From: Narthecium ossifragum
Lineage: Eukaryota > Streptophyta > Magnoliopsida > Dioscoreales > Nartheciaceae
Length of the DNA: 64,000 nt
Direction of reading: 5' to 3'
Assembly: GCA_963920575.1 (NCBI GenBank)
Contig: OY986968.1
Coordinates: 4,133,389-4,197,388, forward strand
Part shown: one piece after another, positions 53,429 to 63,158 of the stretch
Layout: every line of letters starts with the position of its first letter
Numbering within the stretch: position 1 is the stretch's first letter
Made by a program: the position numbers and the translations under genes
Notes under the pieces: model-generated
What the model was told of the DNA's origin: nothing
What the model saw: the letters and a program-made list of their open reading frames with translations, nothing else
Databases searched by the model: none

Positions 53429-55164
53429 CTGGGAGAGCTGTCCTTGTCCAATCCGTGCTTCAAGCCATGCCCGTCTTCGTCATGTCTTCCATCCCAACAC
53501 CCACGACCATCCTCAACAAGATCTCCGCCTTAGCTCGCGAGTTTCTCTGGCAAGGGAAGAGAGGTTCACTCTCCAGAGTGGCATGGGACGATGTATGCCA
53601 GTACAAGATGCATGGTGGCCTTGGACTCAAGGACTTGAAGCGTTGGCAGCTGGCCTTGAGGATCAAGAGAGCAGCCAAGTTCCTAAAGGGACAAGACACC
53701 GTCTGGACGATGATCTGCCGGGCCAAATACCGTTTTGCAGGAGTTCTTCCTCTTCACAAGGGTCGTGCACCGATTTCAGGGCTCTGGCGCTCCACTTGTT
53801 ATGCGGCTGGCGCCCTCCGCAAGCACCTGAGATGGGAGCCTGGCGCTGCGTGTGGTGCAAGTGTCATGTATGACTGGTGGACGGGAGATGGCCCTCTCAT
53901 CTCCTACCCTTGCCTGGTGACTGCTGATGACTCCTTGTACCGTTTGAGGGTGCAGGACCTCTTCTCCGGAGATGGGAGCTGGGACATCGACAAGCTCACG
54001 TCCTTCTTCCACCCCAGCATGACGGAGCAGCTTGTCTCTACCATCGATCCCTCTTAGGCCGCCGCCAGCCGCCCGATTTGGGCATGGAGCAAGACTGGAG
54101 AGGTCACGACGGCAACTGCATACCAAATGCTCGAGTTCATGGAGGGCAAGCAACATGCTGGTGAGTAGTTACATCTGTGGCGGAGCGTCTGGAAGGCGCC
54201 AGCAGGACCGCGACCCAAGCTGTTCCTCTGGAAGTTGCTGCATGGTAAACTCCCCACCAAGTCCACGCTTTGGAACCTCAATCTGGCTGCTGATAACCTC
54301 TGTGCGCGTTGCGGTGCTGCGGAGGAGACGCTCGAGCACGCTCTCTTCCGCTGCAACTTCGCCCAAGAGCTGTGGAACAGAGTGCTCCAAGGTTGCAGAA
54401 CATACACCCTTCCTTTCACCTTGGAGAGCTTTATTCAGGGCCTGTGCCACTCTAGGAGGTCTGAGGAGAGCAAGCGCGCGTGCTCCATGCTCGCGTATGG
54501 AGCTTGGTGGCTTTGGCGGGATAGAGGGAAGCTCGTGGCAGGGGAAGGCACTCAAGACGCCCAAACGCTGGCGCATCTGATCCGGTGGCAATCAAGAGAG
54601 TACATGGGTGTTTCGAAGCTTCGTATACCATGCGCGTCTGCAGCGGCGGATGGAGGCGTTCGGATTCAAGCTGATGCCTCCTTTGATCACACACATAGCT
54701 TGGCGGGCGTGGGAGCAGTCTGTGCTGATGAAGACGGGCTCGTTAGCTGGTCCGCCATGGCCTCTCATCGAGTGGACTCCATCCTGCTTGGTGAGGTCCA
54801 CGCCATCCAGTTGGCGCTTAACTCTGCTGTCCAGAGAAACTACATCACAGTCCTTGTGGAGAGTGATTCCCTCCATGCAATCCAGATGATCAATGGGATT
54901 TTGCCTTTGGTGGGAGGCTGCCGGGAGATCGTGCAAGACATATGGTGGACAGCTCGTGGAATTGCTGATTTCAAAGTAGCTTATATTCCTCGCGAGGAGA
55001 ACTCGCGCGCAGATTGGCTTGCTAAGGAGGCTCTTGCCTTATGTCTTGTCTTTAATGATTTTGATGAGGACAGGGAGGGTGTTCCCGGTCCTCTGCCCAG
55101 TCCATGCAACTAACCCTTGATTGGTTTTCCCAGCCCTTGGGCTCAACTAATCAAAAAAAAAAAA
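53429..55164 (+). mobile_element. 5'-truncated LINE (L1-type) with target-site duplication and poly-A
   Basis: Perfect 14-bp duplication AACTGGTTCTGCAG at 53415-53428 and 55165-55178, and a poly-A tail at 55151-55164. D1 shows the empty site near 11167-11180 (AACAGGTTCTGTAG). Coding content: the region downstream of RT (53455-54057: VFVMSSIPTPTTILNKISAL, then DWWTGDGPLISYP), TAG stops at 54055 and near 54166, the zf-RVT domain (HGKLPTKSTLW…CARCGAAEETLEHALFRC) and RNase H. It is the youngest-looking LINE in the window. Confidence 0.92.
54235..55113 (+). pseudogene. LINE ORF2 C-terminal part: zf-RVT plus RNase H
   Basis: A 292-codon open frame. It begins in the zinc-binding reverse-transcriptase region (CARCGAAEETLEHALFRCNF) and continues to an RNase H domain with the four expected acidic positions: IQADASFD, LLGEVHAIQLAL, LVESDSLHAIQ and YIPREENSRADWLAKEAL. 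It is part of the truncated LINE; no RT palm or endonuclease is present upstream. Confidence 0.85.
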
Positions 55165-56024
55165 AACTGGTTCTGCAGTATCCAGACTCCTTCCGGTACC
55201 TCACCATCCACTTCGAAGTCGGCGTAAGCAATAACCTTCTCTCCGATGTCTTGGCAAATGAGCTCCTTGATGGATAGCGTGTCATGGTGTTTTTTTTTTT
55301 AAAATTCTCTTTTTAATTTTTTATTTTAATTAAAAATAAGATGATTTTCTCTCTTTAATTTATGATTTTCTCTTTTTAACTAAAATAAGATTATTTTTCC
55401 TTTTAAAATTTTTCTCTTTAATTATCTTTAATTAATCAACGTATAGGTCGATTGGACGGCTGAGAGTCGCCGGAATCATATGGATGGCAAGGAGGGAGGT
55501 CCGGTGGCCGGTGACGGTGGAGGAGGGGTCGTGGAAGGCTGGGGTTCGACTCACAGGGTCGGATCGCTGGTGGCGCAGCCGTAGGTGAAGAATCTGAGGG
55601 GGAGGTGGCGGTGCTCTTCGAGAGGATCTCGCCGGCGGAGCGTCGAGGAGAGGTCGGGGTGGCGAGAGGGGTCCGGATATGGGGTGTGTTGACCTCGTGG
55701 AGGCCGAAGGCGAAGGAATGGGGTGGTGGTTGCGCCGGTCTTGAGAGGGGTCGAGCTCGGGATGGATTCTGACGAGAGGGAGGCGACCGACGAGTTCGGA
55801 AGGCGTCATGGCGGTGTCAAATGAAGCTTGGAGGCGTCGCATGTGTAGGGTAGCGTTGGGATGGGTAGGATGAGGTTGTGGGGATTAATGGAGGTGGATG
55901 GGGTTATCGTCGGAGCTTGGAGGGCCTGCGACAGCAGAGGATGAAGGCGAGGGTGGTGCTCGAGCTGGAGTTGGAGACGACGAAGTGATGATGAGGTGAC
56001 GGCGAGGTGGCGAGGAGGTGACGG

Positions 56025-56514
56025 TGTCACGCCCTGACCCAGAAAAACCCATCCAGATCGAAGCGTGAGTCAAAAGCGGACAATATTGTGTCGGGTGGGG
56101 ACCTCGGGTAGATCCTGGACGGAGCACGCAGGCCCTGGGAAGCCCCGGACGGCAGGGGACGTTACAGATGGTATCAGAGCAGCCTGTAGGTCTGTTAGCG
56201 AGGATGCTGGGCCTCTAAGGGGGTTGTGTTGTGAGACCCGGGATACCTAGGTGTCGGTGTTCGCCTGAAAGGCTTGTGACCGAACCAGGTAACCAGGTAA
56301 GCAACCTCACTCATATTATAAGTATATTATAAACCCTTATAAGACACAACGTGTTTTTAAGCCGTGATGGTAGTGATCCGTCAGAAAACTCCAAAGTTAA
56401 ATGTGCTTGCCTTGGAGAAATTCCGTGATGGGTGACCCACTAGGAAGTTTACCCAGATTTCTACTGTGAGCCAAAAGCGGACAATATTGTGTCGGGTGGG
56501 ACCCTCGGGTAGAT
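56025..56514 (+). mobile_element. Cassandra-like TRIM fragment with 5S-rRNA-like sequence, chimeric 5' end
   Basis: Partial 5' LTR (about 56066-56166, ending GTTACA), tRNA-Met PBS TGGTATCAGAGC (56169-56180), about 45 bp of internal sequence with polypurine CTAAGGGGG, then a partial 3' LTR (about 56225-56514). The two LTR parts share AAAAGCGGACAATATTGTGT (56071 and 56473). The 3' LTR contains 5S-like sequence. This is the layout of Cassandra TRIM elements. The first roughly 45 bp (56025-56069) instead match the inverted end of the T-family LTRs (TGTCACGCCC(C/T)GACCCAGAAAA…CGTGAG), so the 5' end is chimeric. The 3' LTR is truncated at 56514. Confidence 0.7.
56375..56450 (+). ncRNA. 5S rRNA-like promoter sequence inside the Cassandra-like LTR
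   Basis: GATCCGTCAGAAAACTCC, AAAGTTAAATGTGCTTG and TGATGGGTGACCCACTAGGA align in order with plant 5S rRNA (GATCCCATCAGAACTCC, GAAGTTAAGCGTGCTTG, GGATGGGTGACCTCCTGGGA). The A-box and C-box regions of the pol III internal promoter are therefore recognisable. It is a retrotransposon-borne derivative, not a ribosomal 5S gene. Confidence 0.75.
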
Positions 56515-56629
56515 GGGGGCGACGGTCGCGGATGAAGTTGAGGGTGGTGTCCACACTGGAGTTGGAGATGGAGAGGTGATGAGGAGGCGACGGCGAGGTG
56601 GCTAGGAGGCGTGGAAAGAAAGAGGGGTG

Positions 56630-58280
56630 TGATGAGACGTGGAAAGTGTCGCGGCTTAACGCGTCCGATCAAAATTACAAATTTATAATCGAACTACTAA
56701 CTAACTACCTTTGGGGGTAGCTAGCGGTGAGTCCGAGTCGAATCCACAGGGAATGCGTATGGGAACAATTAAACTATCAAGCTCAATCTAAGTGCTCCTA
56801 CAAGGATAATGAAAGAAATGGTTTTTTTGGGTTTTATGATAAGAAAGCTAAGAAACCATGTAAATGATTCAATGGATAGAAAGAGGTCCTAGGGAATCCC
56901 AATCCGGATTAGGCTCAATCATAGCTTTCTAATGGATCAAAATGTGCAATCCTATCGAGACACTACAATATCGACTACCTTGTGGCTAATAAAGGTCGTC
57001 GCTAACGAATAACCGGACAAGGACTATCCGTCGCAAAAGGTGTATGCTAGAAAGTCGGTGATCGAGGGATTAGCTACGATCATCGCTAACGAGAGGTCGG
57101 GTTAGGATCATCTCGTCGCAAGGAATTGGGTTGTATGGAATATGGTAATGGATCGAGGTGGTTCTAGCATCTCGAATTCAAAACACTACAAAAGATAGGA
57201 TAGATGCTAGGTTAGATGTGAATTGGAGTGGTTCTAGCACAAACAAGTCCCTAACCTAAAGCCAAGACTCCCTTCAACACAAGTGGCCATGGTTCTAGCA
57301 CAACCAACTCATTGAGGAATATCAACAAACACCTATTGGGCACAAGGTTCTAGCTTATGCATACCAAAAGATTCATCCATCCAACATTAGAATCCAACTA
57401 CAAAGGTATAGAAATGAAGAATAAATTCATACAACTTGTCTCATAAGGATTACAACATCCAAATCCAAAGAAAACTACAAATAAAAACCTAAAACATCAT
57501 GGTATTCCACTAGGTAGATAGATTAGCTACTCATCTTCGATGGAGAAACCATGGAGAAGAGATGGATTCTCCTCTTCTTCATCAATCTCCTCCCTCTTGG
57601 ATGAGAGCTCCCTTCCTTGCCCAAGGGGGTTGCCCCTTTCCTTAGCCTCTTCTTGTCCAAAGGAATCCCCCAATAAGAGCCCAAAGTTTGGTATTTATAG
57701 CCCTCAAGCTTCTCCCCTTCGGATTACATCTGGGCACTTCATTTTGCTTAACTGGCACTGAAAGATCGATCTTCTAGGGGTGAAGATCGATCTTTCTATC
57801 TCGTAAAACTGGCTGCGCCCGAAGAAGATCGATCTTCTATAGGGAGAAGATCGATCCTTTGAATTATTGCTCTCTGCTACAGTAAACGGATCGATCTTTT
57901 ATACACAGAGGATCGATATTCTTTTCTGCATATTATCTCATTTGCCATTCAGCACTGCGCATTGGTGCCAAAAATGCCATAACTTCATCTAGGAAAATCG
58001 GAATCATGAACCGTAAAATTCTCCAGAAACTAGACTTCCAGAGCTTTCCAATCATATATGGCACATTATCTGGTTCTTTCTGAGAATGTACAATTTAATC
58101 TTTGAAGTTGACCAATGTACCTAAATGTGCTCGAATAGGCTCGTTTACGCTCCAAAGTTAATCTAACTTCTGTTGAGGGCTCTTGTACCTGAATAACATG
58201 AAGATTATTAGAAATACCTTACTCGAAGACTAATAAAGATAAATTAAGGGGTTAACTTATGTACTTTTCACGTCTCATCA
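56630..58280 (-). mobile_element. Solo LTR 'A2' (Athila-like family A)
   Basis: 1,651 bp with inverted ends TGATGAGACGTGGAAA…TTTTCACGTCTCATCA. Flanks GGGTG (56625-56629) and GGATG (58281-58285) are a near-perfect 5-bp duplication. D1 (about 12170-12190: GAGAGGTGTTTTCG) shows the empty site. No PBS adjoins it. It is collinear with A1 at high identity, with the same TATA box, ATCGAT array and GCTAGAACCA repeats. Confidence 0.9.
57765..57917. promoter_or_regulatory. ATCGAT palindrome pairs in LTR A2
   Basis: Cores start at 57765/57786 (21 bp apart), 57828/57850 (22 bp) and 57890/57912 (22 bp). Compared with A1, some decayed A1 sites (CTCGAT, ATTGAT) are intact ATCGAT here. Confidence 0.5.
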
Positions 58281-58317
58281 GGATGTTTTCGTCTTTTTAC
58301 AACCTTAATGGAGTTTT

Positions 58318-58510
58318 TTGTTTTTTTGACAAGGTGAGCCAATGGCTAGTGAAAAACAGAAATATAGCAGTCAATTATAAAGTTCCTGTTGCGCGACCAA
58401 AACGTTCGGTTAGCTAGGTTGTGAGCCGATCTCGCTAACTCATCCGCTATAGCATTCTCCTCCCTCGGTGGCTCACGGTTTTCCTTATCCATGATAATCA
58501 CACAAATGAT
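58318..58510 (-). mobile_element. LINE 3' tail fragment
   Basis: Poly-T-rich start (TTTTTTGTTTTTTTGACAAGGTGAGCC) and, on the complement, RNase H C-terminal sequence REPPREENAIADELARSAHN. It interrupts the end of unit D2. Confidence 0.7.
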
Positions 58511-59540
58511 ATCTTCGACCTCAATATGGAGCGAGAAATTCAGGTATATTTGGGTAGTCAGAGTCCACAAGATAAAATTAATATGTGCAAAAAATTTAAG
58601 AGTAGGGTACGAGTATAATTGTAATTCTATCTCATACGAGTATAAATATTCACAAAACAAGAAAAATAGCTTAAGGATATATCTGTAGAGATCATATATA
58701 AAGGCAATTATGGCAACATCACTGTGTTCATTTATTGGCAGCAAACCAAAATATTGTCCGCACAATCCCACTTACACTGTCCTAGTATGGATCAAAAGTA
58801 AACATACAAAAGCAAACTATCTTTACTAGCTGAATTATGAAATTATGCCATTGCATACTTATCAAGCCCAAATATTATTGGAAGGTCCAATAATGTTCCA
58901 GTAAACATGGCAAAACAAACAACGGGGAGAACAAACAGAGTGATACCTAATTAGCCATTAGTGCTTAATTATCAAGTCATTTTGTGTTGCTAAGCATAGA
59001 TCTTGAAGCGTCACAATGACAAATGATCTAAGAAATTGAGACCACACTACAACACCCAAGTCAAAAAAAAATCTGCCAAACTATAGAATGTTTCCAAGAA
59101 CACAGGTAAGGTATGAAACCAATTAGCAACTACATGCTAAGGGCACTTTACATGAAGCATGCACGTCGATACAATAATACCATCTATACTATGTATTCAT
59201 ATGTATTCTAATCTATTATTTACTTAATACATGATTGCTCCTATAGGGGGTTAGGATAATTGAGCTCCAGAGACAAATGAGGGAATCTAATATATATATA
59301 TGTGTGTGTGTGTATAACCTTATTTCTAGCATTTTCACCATGAATACACATATGCTGATACACTGCAAGAGGGGCTTCAACTACCTCTTGCAGAAAAGTG
59401 GCAACATCTGCTAAACAGCATAGGAACCTAATTAAGATAACTTAAACCTACATACACTATCATTTAAGAAAAGGAAGGGCAACAACACATAGTCCATGAT
59501 ACGAGGTCAAACTCACTTGATCCGGACCAGCCGAACCCAC
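58511..59540. other. Unassigned AT-rich intergenic sequence
   Basis: No supported gene on either strand. Contains a short TATA/TGTG microsatellite at about 59290-59315. Confidence 0.3.
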
Positions 59541-59945
59541 GTCCAAGGAAGGACTGGATCGAGCCAGAGACGTAACTTTGACAGGACGTAACTCCAACCT
59601 ACGTCGTATAAGGGTCAATCTCATCCGCTCTTGGCCTTTGTGCGGTTGGGGGGAAGAGTCAGAGACGTAACTTTGACAGGATTAAAAAAAATGAAAGGTT
59701 GGATTAAAAAAATGAAAGGCCATGCTAGCGTGACGCTGACGTGGCCAAATCAAACATATTTTCATAAATACTTTCTTCATAGGCATATTATATAATAATT
59801 TATTAAAATAATATTATTTAAAAAAATTCCGAAAATGAAAGGCGGCGCTAGCGTGGCCAAAACAGACATATCTTCATCAATACTTTCTCCACATGTATAT
59901 ATTACTAATATTTTATTAAAATAATATTATTTTAAAAAAATTTCT
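59541..59945. repeat. Short tandem duplications
   Basis: AGAGACGTAACTTTGACAGG occurs at about 59561 and 59662. A roughly 135-bp unit (AATGAAAGG…GCTAGCGTG…GTGGCCAAA…ATATT(A/T)…TTATTAAAATAATATTATTT) is duplicated at about 59690-59825 and 59830-59940. Confidence 0.7.
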
Positions 59946-60540
59946 AACTTGATATCACGGGTTGATTCACCATCTGACGGATGATGTTTAGATCTACAAA
60001 TGCACATAGAGCTAGAGCTAGACTTAATGCCCCGAACCAATTCTTGAAGTGTATTAAGGCTTGAAAATTTTTTGGTTTCATCACTCTAAAAATAGCTCTA
60101 TTTTTAAGGAACATTTGTTTGATTCGTGCCGGACCCAATAGGCCGACTAGTCGTTACCCGATACCTTTATTTAGGGTGTAATCGACTGAGCTTTATCGAG
60201 CATGTCTACCTTAATCAAGCTTGGCTTGATGTTCATGTTGCGCCAAATGTTGGTGATCAAGCTTGGGTTTTAATTCCAACCGAGCTTGTTTTCAAATCTA
60301 TTTTGAGCTGAGCCGGCTGAGTTTGAGCCTTTTAATGAACCACATGATACGTGGTGTGTCGATCTTAACCAGTCGATTTAAACAAGGCTCAACGTGCTCC
60401 TAAATTTGAATCAAGCTTGAAATCCACCGTGACTTGAATTCTAGTAGATTTGTTCATAATCAATTCAACCATCAAGCTTGAAATCCGCCATGCCCTCCGA
60501 CTTGGTCCATCCCGTGTACTTTGAATTTTCGGATTATGAA
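59946..60540 (+). repeat. Partial third copy of the low-copy unit (D3)
   Basis: Matches the 5' part of D1 and D2: CTTGATATCAC(G/C)(G/C)GTTGATTCACCAT…GACGGATGATGTTT, GGTTTCATCAC, ACCCAATAGGCCGACTA and TCAAGCTTGGCTTGA. Divergence is higher than between D1 and D2, and it lacks their 3' GC-rich block. Confidence 0.7.
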
Positions 60541-60616
60541 ACCAAGGTATTAGTTGGCTCCCCTGGTGTTAGAGTCTAAAACGGGAGATTAATCCATGTA
60601 TTTAGATGTCCCACTC

Positions 60617-60796
60617 AGAGGCGGACCTATTCACAAATCAGAGGGCTGGCCCCCCTCCAAAATTTTTTTTTTACCTAAACCCTCGTGGGCCCTGCGCCCC
60701 CACACCCCTCACCCAAGTGCCCCTGCCCCTGAGACCCCGCACCCTGACCCTTCCTCCCTAGGCCCCCCCTAATTAGAGAGGCTAGGTCCGCCCCTA
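60617..60796. mobile_element. hAT-type MITE (~180 bp)
   Basis: Ends AGAGGCGGACCTA…TAGGTCCGCCCCTA are inverted repeats with one mismatch in 13. Perfect 8-bp target duplication TCCCACTC at 60609-60616 and 60797-60804. The interior is C-rich and non-coding. Confidence 0.85.
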
Positions 60797-60804
60797 TCCC
60801 ACTC

Positions 60805-61478
60805 CCACTTGTGTCTATGTCCATCACACAATCAAGCAACAGCCCTTAAGTAGCTGAAGTTGCTAATACTAAATTGTTGAAAATATACGCCATTTGCACC
60901 CCCACTAAACTAGGGTAAAAAGCTTGCCTAATTAGGAAAACTAATCTTACAAACAAGCAGCTTTTATAAGATACTAGCGGATTCTCCTTGATTTCTCCAT
61001 AATCAATCTTAACCATCTCAATGTGTTGTTATTAATTTGAAATAGCCTCCAATATATATTCTTCAAATGAGAAATTATCTTTAAGGTTCAACGAGATCCC
61101 CAAGTACAATAAATTAGATCAATCAAGTTGGGGCCAAGTTAGGCATAATTTTGACCTAAGTTGGCGAAGGTTGCGTCTAGTTCTCATCCCTTTAATTAAT
61201 GTGATCTGTGCCGACCGACATTACCTACATACATACATTCTAATAAACCAAAAATATGGGCCCATCAGTTACAAATGACATCTAGAAACCATGACCCAAA
61301 AATCTCACAAGTTGCCAATGTACATAATAGGATTTTATTCAGCTTCGAAAAGTCAGATAGCAACTTATTTTTGTTGAAGATAGCAATATATATTGCCTGA
61401 TCCCTAGTGCCATTATTATTTTAATTTCTTATGGCATAGTAGCATAGCATGCATGCGTATATACATGATAAACAAACT
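60805..61478. other. Unassigned intergenic sequence
   Basis: AT-rich with no recognised gene or element. It includes the region just downstream of the chitinase pseudogene. Confidence 0.3.
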
Positions 61479-61596
61479 TTAGCAAATGAGGTTATCTAAA
61501 GGAGCAACACCAAGCTGCTAGCAGTACTACTGCATGTAAAGCTGGACAGGGTTGTCCACAGCAGCCTTGTTCCCACAGTTGCATTCGATACTGTTA

Positions 61597-61792
61597 GGGC
61601 GTGTTTGGATCCGGTGAACGCGCGCACCGCGGGATCCGGCGTTTGGGATCCGTGCGGGTTGGGCGGATTTCAATTTCGGCGTCCGCTCGATTCGAGCGGA
61701 CGCCGCGGACGGTATCCGCGGGCGCGGATACCAGCGGATACCGTCCGCTGGATACCGCGGATCCCACGGATCCGCGGTATCCAAACAGCCCC
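61597..61792. mobile_element. Tourist-like MITE 1
   Basis: Ends GGGCGTGTTTGG…CCAAACAGCCCC, flanked by TTA (61594-61596 and 61793-61795). Interior rich in GGATCCG/CGGATAC repeats. TSD TTA and these ends fit PIF/Harbinger. Confidence 0.85.
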
Positions 61793-61795
61793 TTA

Positions 61796-61954
61796 AGGGG
61801 CGTTACGCGGGATCCGGTGAATCTGTGGAATCCAGATTTGTGAATCCGGCTGTTTGGCTCTCAAGTGGATCCCGATTTCAGCATCGGTTCGAGTGGACGC
61901 CGATTTTGGATCCGTAGATCCCATCCAATGGATCCTGACGCGCCAAACGCCCCC
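61796..61954. mobile_element. Tourist-like MITE 2, directly adjoining MITE 1
   Basis: Ends AGGGGCGTT…CCAAACGCCCCC, flanked by TTA (61793-61795, shared with MITE 1, and 61955-61957). It contains the same GGGATCCGGTGAA motif as MITE 1, so the two are related. Confidence 0.75.
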
Positions 61955-62116
61955 TTAATGGCCCTGATGGTCGCCTCGAAGCCTTGGCCAGACGTGATGA
62001 CGGAATGCACGTTGTTCATCCAGAATCACAGGGGCGACTGGAATGAGATGAGGTTGTTGTTCGCCACGGTCTCCGGCGCGCAAAGGTCGTCGAATCTGAG
62101 GGCAGCTCCGAAAGAC

Positions 62117-63158
62117 TGGTGAGTCACAAAAAATACATAATTCACCCATTTAACTTGGTTTTGTTAGCTCTCAAATAATGCATTTCTAATAATTTTTCAT
62201 GTTATTTTAGGTACAAGAGTTTCCAAATAGAGTTGCATCGATTCCGAGCTTAAAAGACATAAATTGCATAAAATTTGCCATATTCGGATTGATCCAGACC
62301 TAGTCTGGATTGAATCTAGACCAGACCCAATTTGGATTGATCCAGACCCAGTTCGAATCTGTCCAGACCCAGTTCGGATCGATCCAAACCTATTCCGGAT
62401 CGATCCAGACTGGTCTGGATCGATCCAAAATCCCTTTCCAGAGTCTCTTTTGCAGTTTTGGACATTGGATAGATCTAAACTCACAGTGGATCAATCTATA
62501 CAGTTAGAAACTCAAATAGTTACATATTGGATCAATCCAAACCTATTTTGGATCAATCCAAGACTAGCTAACGGGTAAAAACGGACGGTTCAGATCTAAT
62601 CTGATGGTCCAACACCTAGGGCCTATAAATAGAGGGTTTGACTCTTATTTTGGGATCCTTTTTCCATTCTTTTTTCCAGCTCTTCTTCAACCTTCTCCTC
62701 TCCTTTAGCTCTTTGGATTTCTCCGTTAATTCTTAAGGATTTAGGGCTCCAATGGTGGATTTTTATGGAGAAGATGGGTCAAGCCTCATCTTCCATGGAT
62801 CTCCCACCTAAGATGAGTAGCTAACCCTCTTCTCCTTGAGAATTCATTGATGTTTTAGGGTTTTTCTTTGATTTCTCTTGTGTTTCTTAATGTAATGATT
62901 CTTTTGAGATGACTTTTGTACGAATTCACATGTAATTCCATATTTCTTTAATGAAATTTATTGTTGGAATGCCTCTTCTTGCATATGGTTGTTTGAGAAT
63001 TAGATGCTTGATAGGTGCTTGCTTAAATTTCTCAAAGAAAAGGTCATGCTAGAACCATGGTTAACTCTCTTGGAGGTTTGTGGATCTTAAGATAAGATCT
63101 TGAGGTGCTAGAACCATCATATTCTTATCTTAGATGTGGAATTGGATTGATGTATTAA
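62117..63158 (+). mobile_element. LTR 'A4' (family A), 3' end displaced by LTR T5
   Basis: Starts TGGTGAGTCACAAAAAATAC, collinear with A3. It has an ATCGAT array, a TATA box (CTATAAATAGAGG, 62623) and GCTAGAACCA repeats (63050, 63110). It stops at 63158 where LTR T5 begins. Its 5' end cuts the chitinase pseudogene. Confidence 0.75.
62288..62426. promoter_or_regulatory. Phased ATCGAT/ATTGAT array in LTR A4
   Basis: Cores or decayed cores start at 62288, 62309, 62336, 62357, 62378, 62399 and 62419. Spacing is 21, 27, 21, 21, 21 and 20 bp. The unit reads GGATCGATCCA(G/A)ACC. The TATA box lies about 200 bp downstream. Function is inferred. Confidence 0.55.

Larger units (their letters stand above)
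52075..58317 (+). repeat. Low-copy repeat unit D2 (copy of 10085-12290) with insertions
   Basis: Collinear with D1. Insertions specific to D2 are a 351-bp tandem duplication (52570-52920 and 52921-53271), a LINE (53429-55164), a Cassandra-like fragment (56025-56514) and solo LTR A2 (56630-58280). Because D1 lacks all of these, the pre-insertion sequence of each can be read in D1. It is cut at 58317 by a minus-strand LINE tail. Confidence 0.8.
61479..62116 (-). pseudogene. GH19 (class I/IV-type) chitinase 3' fragment, disrupted by MITEs
   Basis: The minus strand from 62116 gives FGAALRFDDLCAPETVANNN, LISFQ, FWMNNVHSVITSGQGFEATIRAI, interrupted by two MITEs (61597-61954). It then gives SIECNCGNKAAVDNPVQLYM, a stop, YC, a stop, and QLGVAPLDNLIC-stop (61479). 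This matches the C-terminal catalytic region of plant family-19 chitinases (IGFDGL..P.TVA.N…FWM…GFGATIRAING.LECNGG…Y..YC.Q.GV.PG.NL.C). The 5' part, including the catalytic glutamates, is cut off by LTR A4. Two TAG codons and the insertions make it a pseudogene. In life such enzymes hydrolyse chitin in defence. Confidence 0.88.

Noticed and set aside
56375..56450. A genuine 5S rRNA gene
   Set aside because: Only the downstream part of 5S is recognisable, with many substitutions, and it lies between a polypurine tract and an LTR end. No tandem 5S unit is present.
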